This document shows positions 14,652-20,964 of a stretch of DNA of 20,964 bases, piece by piece; position 1 is the stretch's first letter, and each line of letters starts with the position of its first letter. Position numbers and translations under genes: made by a program. The stretch lies in contig JAJYOQ010000021.1 of the NCBI GenBank assembly GCA_021796135.1, positions 1 through 20,964 of the forward strand, given 5' to 3'. Under the pieces are notes generated by a model that saw only the letters and a list, made by a program, of their open reading frames with translations, ran no database searches and was not told the DNA's origin. The DNA comes from Bacteroidota bacterium. Lineage in GTDB: Bacteria > Bacteroidota > Ignavibacteria > Ignavibacteriales > Ignavibacteriaceae.

Positions 14652-15649
14652 TTTATTGCTCCCTGTATAAGTTTCACAATAATTATGGAAGACATAGTTA
14701 CTGCTATTCCCATCAAAATAATTCCTGCGAATGATTGATAAAATGGAACCTTTGAAACTTTATAAATTTGTTCGATAACTACCGAAAAACCTGCAAATAC
14801 AATCATAATTGCAAATAGCAGCCTTATTCCATATCCTTTAATATATTTAACCGCAGTTGCTCCTACTTGTGCTCCTATTGAAGCACCTAACAATATAATA
14901 AAAGCAGCAATCAACTCTACTCGTCCTTTAAGAGCATAAGTAAAGCAGCCATAAGCTCCGCTAAAAAGGACTGTCATTAAGCTGGTTCCAACAGCTATTG
15001 CAGTAGGTAGGCCGATTAAATATACTAAAGCTGGCATTATGATAAACCCACCGCCTACTCCCATGAAACCAGAAAGAAAACCAGTAAACAAAAAAATTGA
15101 AAAAATAATCCATATTGAAACACTCTCAATTCCCGATGCAGGAAAAGAAATCATGGGTGGCAGATTAATGTTGTGGAGTTTTTCTGGAATTTTATTTTGG
15201 TCTTGTGCTTTGCTTTCCGATTGTTTTAAACGATTTAAGAAATAATCGTAAAACATATAAGAACTGACAGAAAATAAAAACAGTATATAACACCATCTTA
15301 CTATTGTCCCGACGTCACCAGCCTTTTCCAGTGTCATAATTGTCTCGGAACCGATTTCTAAACCAATAACGGAGGTGATAATTGAAATAAACCCAAGTTT
15401 CCAATCAACGTTTCCCATTTTATGATGCTTTTTAACTGCTCCAATGGATTGACCGAAAATATTTGCGAGATCTGTTCCAATGGCAAAAGGCATAGGAAAT
15501 CCGAAAATGTTTAAAGCCGGAGTAACAATCCATCCACCACCGACGCCAAAAAAACCTCCAAGTACGCCAACACAAAATCCTATTAAGATTAATAATAAAA
15601 CGTTAAATTGAATTCCTGAAACGAGTAAATAGATATTAAAGATGTCCAT
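14633..15649 (-). CDS. TauE/SafE-family sulfite/organosulfur exporter, copy 1
   Basis: A 338-residue integral membrane protein with about eight or nine helices in two repeated halves. Each half contains the family's glycine-rich helix-turn motif: GVLGGFFGVGGGWIVTPAL in the first and GFLSGFMGVGGGFIIMPAL in the second. These proteins are believed to export sulfite, sulfoacetate or similar anions; the substrate is not readable from sequence. A soluble loop between the halves (about residues 135-170) is polar and variable. It is a close paralogue of TauE copy 2 and is followed by a small membrane protein. The sulfite context (siroheme and APS genes in the same window) supports a sulfur anion. The ATG at 15649 has no evident ribosome site. 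Confidence 0.9.
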   Translation of the reverse strand: MDIFNIYLLVSGIQFNVLLLILIGFCVGVLGGFFGVGGGWIVTPALNIFGFPMPFAIGTDLANIFGQSIGAVKKHHKMGNVDWKLGFISIITSVIGLEIGSETIMTLEKAGDVGTIVRWCYILFLFSVSSYMFYDYFLNRLKQSESKAQDQNKIPEKLHNINLPPMISFPASGIESVSIWIIFSIFLFTGFLSGFMGVGGGFIIMPALVYLIGLPTAIAVGTSLMTVLFSGAYGCFTYALKGRVELIAAFIILLGASIGAQVGATAVKYIKGYGIRLLFAIMIVFAGFSVVIEQIYKVSKVPFYQSFAGIILMGIAVTMSSIIIVKLIQGAIKEKNYS

Positions 15650-15821
15650 ATTATTACTTTATTTTGTTAATTTAATTTTTTTGTTATTTTATATTATTTC
15701 AAAATCCAAATTACAATTGATCTTCAACTGCACTATCCTTTTTTTTGAATTGTTTCTTCTGTTCTCAAAAGGTATTCTGCCTGAAGCTAGATCCAATAGT
15801 TAATGAAATAAAAAAATAGCT

Positions 15822-16266
15822 TCATTGACCATACCAGCCATCTCTCTTTATGTTTCCATCTCGACCGGAGATATATTTCCACCCCAACCTGTATGCCAAT
15901 TCTCGCCCATTTTGATCTTTAATAAATTCCGCACTTCATGCTGCTAATGCCTCCACCACCTGCGAACGATCTATCATTTCCAGTTCGATGAAGATAGATG
16001 TCCTTGCGAGAAAGTAATCTTGATTTACCCTGCTGAAAAATTGAGGAAAGTATAAGGCGAGTAATGCACATAAGCATCTAAAGTCTTTGAAGTGGAAATG
16101 CAATCCAGCTGAAGTAAATATTGCCATGCATTGGAAATATGTCCTTTAAAAATAGTCCTGATTCACCTTTAATCTGCACCGTTGATCTTTCCTGCATCAG
16201 TTTGAAATTCATGGAATCTTTAAAGCATTTTAGAAATACGCCGGATATCGTATGAATGTTTATCAT
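15822..16266 (-). pseudogene. Decayed fragment of a phosphate-selective porin O/P-type gene
   Basis: No intact gene occupies the ~680 bases between the two TauE copies. The minus strand holds pieces of one protein in different frames. From about 16155 to 15980 it reads as KGHISNAWQYLLQLD, then DAYVHYSPYTFLNFSAG, a TAA stop, and IKITFSQGHLSSS. From 15986 to 15936, in another frame, it reads LEMIDRSQVVEALAA. This order (NLSKDWSYFLQLD-like, DAYIDYSP-like, AGQFK.PFS-like, SSSKLEFIDRS-like) is that of the N-terminal half of OprO/OprP-type outer-membrane porins. One C-to-T change would explain the stop (CAA to TAA), and a frameshift joins the SSS and LEMIDRS parts. A further piece (15932-15822, GRELAYRLGW) may be continuation. 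The match is from memory of the family, so moderately certain. Confidence 0.5.
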
Positions 16267-16329
16267 ATTTTAACGTATTTTCATTTCAGTGTTTGATTAT
16301 CAAAAAAATGAGATAGTTTCTAAAAATGT

Positions 16330-17406
16330 TCATGTCTTTTTAATGCATCTAAATTTCCTTGGATTTGTTTCTTTTCTCGATTCTATTAAAAGTCTGAATA
16401 AAATTATCAAAACTATTGTTGATGATGTTCCCATTAACACAATTCCTGCAAGAGTTTGGAAATACTGTTTCATGGTCATTTTATAAAGTTGTTCCGTAAT
16501 GACAGAAAAGCTTGCTAAGATTATCATAATGGCAAAGAGAAGCCTTATGCCGTAGCCTTTTATATACTTTACCGCAGTTGCACCGATTTGAGCGCCAATG
16601 GACGCACCAATAAGCATAATGATAGCGGCAATAACTTCAACGCGTCCCTTTACTGCATAAGTTAAACATCCGTATGCTGAGCTAAAGAGAACGATCATAC
16701 AACTTGTGCCGATTGCAATTATTGTAGGTAGACCTATTAAATAAACCAATGCTGGAATAATTATAAATCCACCGCCTACGCCCAAAAAGCCTGATATAAA
16801 TCCAGTGCATAAGAAGATAAATAAAATTACCCATAAGGATACTCTTTCGATTCCCGATGTAGGGAGAGAGATCATTGGTGGGATATTTAGTTGATAAAGT
16901 TTTTCCGCCATTTTGCTTCGGTCGATTTTTTGCTTGCTTTCTTCAGAATTACCAATTTTTTCCTCAAGAATTTTCAGCTGTCTGGTATGAAGTACAAAAT
17001 AATCATATAGCATATATGAGCCAAGACCAACTAGAAATATTATATACGTACACCTAACTATCAGACCTATATCTCCGATTTTTTCTAGATCAATTATTAA
17101 TTCCGAACCAATTTCCAAACCAATGACGGATGTAATTATTGATAGGGAACCTAATTTCCAGTCTATGTTACCCATTTTATGATGTTTTTTTACTGCACCT
17201 ATTGTTTGGCCAAAAATATTGGCATTGCCTGTTCCTATAGCAAAAGCTATATGAAATCCAAAAATGTTTAGAGCTGGCGTAACTATCCAACCGCCTCCTA
17301 CGCCGAAAAATCCTCCCAAGACACCTACACAAAATCCGATTATAATTAGCAATAGAACATTGAACTGAATTCCGGCAACAGGTAAATAAATATTAAACAG
17401 ATTCAT
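16330..17406 (-). CDS. TauE/SafE-family sulfite/organosulfur exporter, copy 2
   Basis: A 358-residue membrane protein, very similar to TauE copy 1 through the first ~135 residues (both share GIQFNVLLL, VGGGWIVTPALNIFGF and AVKKHHKMGN) and again in the second half (GFLGVGGGFIIIPAL, AVKYIKGYGIRLLFAIMI). Its central loop is about 15 residues longer and rich in Lys and Glu, and it has a basic C-terminal tail (ESRKETNPRKFRCIKKT). It lies 57 bases after the CobA-HemD gene on the same strand, so it is probably in the siroheme operon. This links it to sulfite handling more directly than copy 1. No ribosome site is obvious before its ATG. Confidence 0.9.
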   Translation of the reverse strand: MNLFNIYLPVAGIQFNVLLLIIIGFCVGVLGGFFGVGGGWIVTPALNIFGFHIAFAIGTGNANIFGQTIGAVKKHHKMGNIDWKLGSLSIITSVIGLEIGSELIIDLEKIGDIGLIVRCTYIIFLVGLGSYMLYDYFVLHTRQLKILEEKIGNSEESKQKIDRSKMAEKLYQLNIPPMISLPTSGIERVSLWVILFIFLCTGFISGFLGVGGGFIIIPALVYLIGLPTIIAIGTSCMIVLFSSAYGCLTYAVKGRVEVIAAIIMLIGASIGAQIGATAVKYIKGYGIRLLFAIMIILASFSVITEQLYKMTMKQYFQTLAGIVLMGTSSTIVLIILFRLLIESRKETNPRKFRCIKKT

Positions 17407-17463
17407 GTTTCATGCTATTTATTAAATGAATTCTTGTAAAAAGTAAATAAACACTAAACATTT

Positions 17464-18795
17464 TTATCCTTTACTTAGATTAAAAAAATTACATATTAAT
17501 TTAGAAATTTCTTTAGCTGTCTTATTAGGTAAAACATTAACATTTATTGAAGCCTTTTTAATTAAAGCATTTTGGACAGATTGATTTAACGCCAACGATA
17601 TGCTTTTTCTCAATAATATTGTCGCTGTTTCTGTCCCAAAAATAGTGAAAAAGTTTTTTACTGCTTCGAAAGAGGTGAAAATGTAAACATCAGCATTATT
17701 TTTTTTAATATTATTAATAATTTCTTCTTCTTGTTCATACTTAAGCAAGCTGGAACAATCAAACCCATCATAGTTAGGCTCTTGAGATATTTCAAAAGTT
17801 AAGTCGTACCTATTATTTTTTTTTGTTAGTGTATTATATATAGTTTCATTTTTAATATCTAAAAAATTATTCTCGTTGATTTGAAATTTAGATGATGAAA
17901 TTGTTTCCCATATTTCTTCCTCATGAGTTTTAATAGGGAAAAATAATAAGTCACCGCCTAAATCATAAAGCGAATTTTTTAATTCACTTGAATTTTCCAA
18001 GTTTCCAACTAGAACAATTCGTTTATTAAATAATGGTTTTTGTTCGAACCAGGAAATTTCATCTCTCAATGAAACAGTAGGACCAACCATAATAATTACC
18101 GGGGGATGTAAATTTTGTTTTTTATATTCTTCCCAAATTGTATCAAGACTTGAAGTAATTGTCCTTTGCTTCGAAAGTGTCCCGTTCTCAATAACAGCGG
18201 TGGGCATTGTAGGGCTCATCCCATGTTTTATTAGTTCACTGCAAATCCTTTCAATTCTGGATGCTCCCATATAAATAATTAGAGTTGTATTTTTTAATTT
18301 TGCCAGCTTTTCCCATTCTACTTGAGTTTCTGGTTTATCGGGGCATTCATGAGCTGTAATAAGCACGCATTGTGTAATTAACCCTCTATGCGTTATTGGA
18401 ATACCGCTGTAAATAGGTGCTGAAAGTCCCGAAGTAATTCCGGGTATAATCTCATAGTCTATTCCGGCTGCTTTTAAGGCACTCGCTTCCTCAGAACCTC
18501 TTCCGAAGACAAATGGATTCCCTCCCTTTAATCTAACTACGGAAAAACCAAGTTTAGATTTGCAAATTAAAATATCGATTATGCTTTCCTGTTCAATTGG
18601 ATGATAACCCGATTCTTTACCCACAAAAATTTTTTCGCACTCTCTTTTACAATATGCTAAAAGATCATTATTTATTAATCGGTCATAAACAACAACGTCA
18701 GCCTGTTTTAGTTTTTCAAGAGCCTTTACAGTGATAAGACCAGGGTCGCCGGGTCCCGCCCCTATAATAAATACTTTTCCAATAACGGATTTCAT
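17464..18795 (-). CDS. cobA-hemD: Uroporphyrinogen-III C-methyltransferase / uroporphyrinogen-III synthase fusion
   Basis: A 443-residue fused enzyme of siroheme synthesis. Residues 1-~250 are a complete SUMT (CobA) domain, which methylates uroporphyrinogen III twice to precorrin-2. Motifs are IIGAGPGDPGLIT (10-22), VRLKGGNPFVFGRGSEE (87-103), IPGITSGLSAP (117-127), GIPITHRG (131-138), then YMGAS and PPVIIMVG. Residues ~255-443 correspond to uroporphyrinogen-III synthase (HemD), beginning NKRIVLVGNLENSSEL and ending with the typical IFTSFEAVKNFF and NKTAKEISKLI segments. The HemD half is divergent and has an Asn/Lys-rich stretch around residues 310-350, so its activity is less certain. GGTGA precedes the ATG as a ribosome site. 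Neighbours are precorrin-2 dehydrogenase upstream and a TauE exporter downstream. The expected user of siroheme is sulfite reductase, not in the window. Confidence 0.92.
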   Translation of the reverse strand: MKSVIGKVFIIGAGPGDPGLITVKALEKLKQADVVVYDRLINNDLLAYCKRECEKIFVGKESGYHPIEQESIIDILICKSKLGFSVVRLKGGNPFVFGRGSEEASALKAAGIDYEIIPGITSGLSAPIYSGIPITHRGLITQCVLITAHECPDKPETQVEWEKLAKLKNTTLIIYMGASRIERICSELIKHGMSPTMPTAVIENGTLSKQRTITSSLDTIWEEYKKQNLHPPVIIMVGPTVSLRDEISWFEQKPLFNKRIVLVGNLENSSELKNSLYDLGGDLLFFPIKTHEEEIWETISSSKFQINENNFLDIKNETIYNTLTKKNNRYDLTFEISQEPNYDGFDCSSLLKYEQEEEIINNIKKNNADVYIFTSFEAVKNFFTIFGTETATILLRKSISLALNQSVQNALIKKASINVNVLPNKTAKEISKLICNFFNLSKG

Positions 18796-18816
18796 GCTAT
18801 TTCACCAATAATTTAT

Positions 18817-19407
18817 TTAACACAAATTTTTAATAACATTAATTGCAAGAAATGTTGCTGCTATGGAAAAGACAATTAAAAAAATTATTATCAAAAAATT
18901 TGTTCTTGAAGAGTTTTTGATCTGTTCTTCATGTTCTCGCGCTAAAATATTCTTGATTATCTCAGATGTTCTTTGCCCGCTTATTTTAAATTGCGCATCA
19001 TAATAAGCAATTTTATTTTCACTTAGTTTAGCGGACTGGATATCCTCAAAAAATCTATTATAAACACCAGACATTTCTGTATTGTTTGTTTTAATTCCAT
19101 TAATATCGGATTCGGTTAATACTTTCAAACCAATTAACTCACCAAATCTTTGGTCGAATTCCATTTTTGCATTCTGCCATGCCTGCAATCTTTGTTGTGA
19201 ATATCCTCTAAGCAGAAAATTTTTTTCTTCACTTCTACGTTGAAGTTCCGCTTCTTTAAATGAATGAACTGTTTCCATTACTTTTTTGCACTCTTCAAAT
19301 TGCTGTGTTAAAATCCAACCCAAAGCACCACTAAATGCAATTAGTATAATTATAATAAAAAAGGAAAAACATATTTTCCTTTTTAATAAAATCATAATGT
19401 CTTTCAT
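18817..19407 (-). CDS. Two-TM protein with a helical periplasmic sensor-like domain and no output domain
   Basis: A 196-residue membrane protein with TM1 at ~13-34, an all-helical periplasmic domain of ~135 residues, and TM2 at ~171-190. The periplasmic part has the RRSEEKNFLLRGYSQQ segment (58-72) typical of helical-bundle ligand-sensing domains found in chemoreceptors and sensor kinases. After TM2 only six residues remain, ending where a HAMP or signalling domain would start. It is therefore either a truncated receptor or a stand-alone sensor that works through a partner. AAAGGG before the ATG is a good ribosome site, and the reading frame is clean. It sits between the two siroheme synthesis genes, 21 bases ahead of CobA-HemD, so it is probably co-expressed with them. 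Ligand and partner are unknown. Confidence 0.75.
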   Translation of the reverse strand: MKDIMILLKRKICFSFFIIIILIAFSGALGWILTQQFEECKKVMETVHSFKEAELQRRSEEKNFLLRGYSQQRLQAWQNAKMEFDQRFGELIGLKVLTESDINGIKTNNTEMSGVYNRFFEDIQSAKLSENKIAYYDAQFKISGQRTSEIIKNILAREHEEQIKNSSRTNFLIIIFLIVFSIAATFLAINVIKNLC

Positions 19408-19580
19408 AATTAACCCTTTAAAAAATAATAACTACCTAAATTGAGCGATTCTTCCTACAATGCCTCTTTTTTTACTATCATTGTGGGTACCCGAAGGGTG
19501 CATGATAACCTCTTGACAATGTATATGATTACTTTAGTTTCTCCTACTCACCATGACATAAAAGTCTTTCAATTTAGGAA

Positions 19581-20240
19581 CTAATTAAACTCTTGTAAGA
19601 TTTTTTGTAAGTGCATATGCAAATTTTTTTTATTTTCTTCAGTTAAAATATACCCCCAATCGATCTCGAGAAATTTCTTAAATGCTTTTTCTTTTAATTT
19701 TGGCGATCTAATTTTGGGATTAGACAACAATTGTTTTCTGAAATTGTCTGCTAACTCGATAATATCAGCATAATATAATGGGAACAACTGAATAAGTTTT
19801 TTCTTTATCTCTTTTAAATAAAAAGGAGCTTTCCCCTGAGAAGAAATTGAAATGGTTAAACTTCCGCGCTTAACATTTGCTGGTAAAATAAAATCACACA
19901 AAGGTAGATTATCAACCACATTCAATAAAATTCCTTCACTTTGACAATCTTTATGCACAGTTTTATTTATTTTTGGATTATTTGTTGCACTAAAGACAAT
20001 CTTGAAATCCTTGATATATTCCTTAGAATACGATTTATTAATAATATTTATTTTACCCTCTTTGGCTAGCTCAACCAATGGTTTACAATACTTTGGAGAG
20101 ATAAGAGTTACATCTGCCTTAAATTCTTTAAGTGATAATACTTTTCGATATGCTACTTTACCCCCCCCTACTACTAAACAAGGGAATTTATCAATGTTAA
20201 TAAGAATAGGGAAAAAAAAAGGAACTTTGTGCTGTCTCAT
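19581..20240 (-). CDS. sirC: Precorrin-2 dehydrogenase / sirohydrochlorin ferrochelatase-like protein
   Basis: A 219-residue cytoplasmic NAD-dependent enzyme of the Met8/SirC/CysG N-terminal family, which oxidises precorrin-2 to sirohydrochlorin and in some members inserts iron. The Rossmann motif is CLVVGGGKVAYRK (21-33). The conserved LNVVDNLPLCDFILPA segment holds Asp110, which aligns with the catalytic Asp of Met8p/CysG. It is followed by RGSLTISISSQGKAPF, where Ala138 replaces the Ser usual before Pro in this motif. The C-terminal helical domain is present, so length is normal. Coding DNA for the first ~30 codons contains T9 and G8 homopolymers. Downstream genes on the same strand complete siroheme synthesis. 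It lies 173 bases from the next gene, so it may be in a separate or longer transcript. Confidence 0.9.
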   Translation of the reverse strand: MRQHKVPFFFPILINIDKFPCLVVGGGKVAYRKVLSLKEFKADVTLISPKYCKPLVELAKEGKINIINKSYSKEYIKDFKIVFSATNNPKINKTVHKDCQSEGILLNVVDNLPLCDFILPANVKRGSLTISISSQGKAPFYLKEIKKKLIQLFPLYYADIIELADNFRKQLLSNPKIRSPKLKEKAFKKFLEIDWGYILTEENKKNLHMHLQKILQEFN

Positions 20241-20337
20241 AAAAAATATTCCATTTCATTACTAAAAAGCATTAATTTTGTGTAAAGTACAAGGGAGGAA
20301 AGATTTCTGTATTCTTGTGTTGCAATTAATTATCATG

Positions 20338-20640
20338 TTAAGGGGCGTCTCTGCCGTGTATCAACATAATTTCCGGTCGACCTTGGTAGGATTTAACGTC
20401 TCGTGAAATTTCACCTTTCTTACCTTAATAATTTTGAATGTTTTCAAATATGTTAGTATCTGATCTAAAAATTACTGCCGTGAATGTGTTGTGCGGATAT
20501 TTACAGCCTATATTAAGAAAATAGATTCCGGTTTTTGTTATATTAACTTTATCTACGGAACCGGCGATTGTTACTTTCTTATCGATAAAATTATTAGCTT
20601 AAACAGGCGAGATTGTTGCTTGTTGATACTTCTGCTGGGT
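20338..20640 (-). pseudogene. Decayed OB-fold (nucleic-acid-binding-type) protein gene
   Basis: A minus-strand frame with two in-frame TAA codons (20599-20601 and 20425-20427) reads as one conserved small OB-fold protein. In order it gives ISPV, stop, ANNFIDKKVTIAGSVDKV, KTGIYFLNIG, KYPHNTFTAVIF, a second stop after NIQNY, then GKKGEISRDVKSYQGRPEIML. This matches the pattern of stand-alone OB-fold proteins (ISPxEA...VTI.G.V, FLN.G..YP...FTAVIF, G...Y.GRPEI.L). The first TAA falls where Glu is usual (one base change from GAA). No ATG, GTG or TTG start is evident in frame upstream of the first stop, and upstream sequence in frame is broken. It looks like a decaying gene; family recognition is from motif order only. 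Confidence 0.5.
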
Positions 20641-20964
20641 TTATAATGATGTTCTTAATACCTAATGCTTGTAATGACGGTCTATCAAATAATCGTAGAC
20701 CCCGCTTCACATTGACTTTCGTATATATCTCCCAGCCAATTCTTATGTAAGTACTTGTTAAAAGCAAAAAAAATAAGGAAAACGACTCGCAGCTCCGGGA
20801 ATTTGGAGTAAATAAGGAAGAAACAATGGAATTAGCATATAAAAGAAAAAAAAGAGGAAAAGAGCCTAAAACTGTGAGCGGTATATTATTAAGATAACTA
20901 AAACAGTTAATATAGATATTGCCGTTTAAGTTTTTGTTTTTTGTGTTAAGATATTTTTTACTTT
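20641..20964. other. AT-rich stretch without a supported gene
   Basis: No convincing coding region, RNA gene or repeat is seen here. On the plus strand a 23-codon frame (20826-20897, starting MELAYKRKKRGKEP) follows a good AAGGAAG site at 20814-20820, but it is too short and Lys-rich to call. On the minus strand an open frame without a start runs through part of this stretch. The region may include the decayed 5' part of the OB-fold gene. Confidence 0.3.

Noticed and set aside
16081..16266. 62-codon minus-strand frame in the gap between the TauE genes as a real small gene
   Set aside because: It overlaps better-conserved porin-like segments in another frame and is itself unrecognisable; it is better explained as part of a pseudogene.
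19408..19580. Short minus-strand frame starting MHPSGTHNDSKKRG and a small ACCC-TTC-GGGT hairpin in the gap between the sensor-like and precorrin-2 dehydrogenase genes
   Set aside because: The frame is only 23 codons with no ribosome site or known family, and the hairpin has a 4-bp stem and no T-tract.
20826..20897. 23-codon plus-strand frame with a good AAGGAAG site
   Set aside because: It is too short and low in complexity (Lys/Arg-rich) to support as a gene without conservation data.
1..20964. CRISPR arrays, tRNA/rRNA genes, insertion sequences
   Set aside because: Reading both strands, I saw no spaced direct repeats, no tRNA-like cloverleaf and no transposase motifs.

Overview
The window comes from an AT-rich bacterium with dissimilatory sulfur metabolism. 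Its left end carries the tail of ATP sulfurylase (sat), then APS reductase (aprB, aprA) and the membrane subunit of the Qmo complex (qmoC). Its right end carries siroheme synthesis genes (a precorrin-2 dehydrogenase and a CobA-HemD fusion) beside TauE/SafE-type sulfite/sulfonate exporters. Together these fit an organism that passes sulfur through APS and sulfite, either a sulfate reducer or a sulfur oxidiser running the pathway in reverse. Many starts lack a clear Shine-Dalgarno site while others have one. The heme-sensor kinase style, the porin O/P relic and the cytidylate kinase-like protein fit a delta-type, Nitrospirota-like or Ignavibacteria/Chlorobi-like lineage, but I cannot place it more precisely.

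Layout. Positions 1-8459 are all plus strand: sat (3' end), aprB, aprA, a strong terminator, a small zinc-ribbon protein, a YkgJ-type cysteine-cluster protein, qmoC, then two tandem paralogous DHA2-family MFS transporters. Positions 8478-20240 are all minus strand, so the two halves converge at about 8460-8477. In transcription order from the right, the minus half has precorrin-2 dehydrogenase, an output-less two-TM sensor-like protein, CobA-HemD, TauE copy 2, a decayed porin O/P relic, TauE copy 1, its small membrane partner, a heme-binding histidine-kinase-like protein, a stand-alone receiver, a PEP-synthase-like protein, and a cytidylate kinase-like protein with a BON domain. A decayed OB-fold gene lies at the right edge.

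How it works together. Sat and AprBA interconvert sulfate, APS and sulfite. QmoC would exchange electrons between the quinone pool and AprBA, but qmoA and qmoB are not between aprA and qmoC, where they are normally found; two cysteine-rich genes sit there instead. The siroheme genes would supply the cofactor of sulfite reductase, and the TauE proteins could export sulfite or a related organosulfur anion.

The most unusual part is the tight four-gene unit at 8478-14028. A periplasmic c-type-heme sensor has a kinase-like domain that lacks the phospho-accepting histidine (Asn instead), the catalytic N-box Asn and the G2 glycines. It is followed by a receiver with an intact phospho-Asp but an altered acidic pair, then a protein with PEP-synthase ATP-binding and phosphohistidine domains but no PEP-binding barrel, then the cytidylate kinase-like/BON protein. 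This looks like a non-canonical redox-sensing phosphotransfer system linked by position to sulfite export. That functional link is inference.
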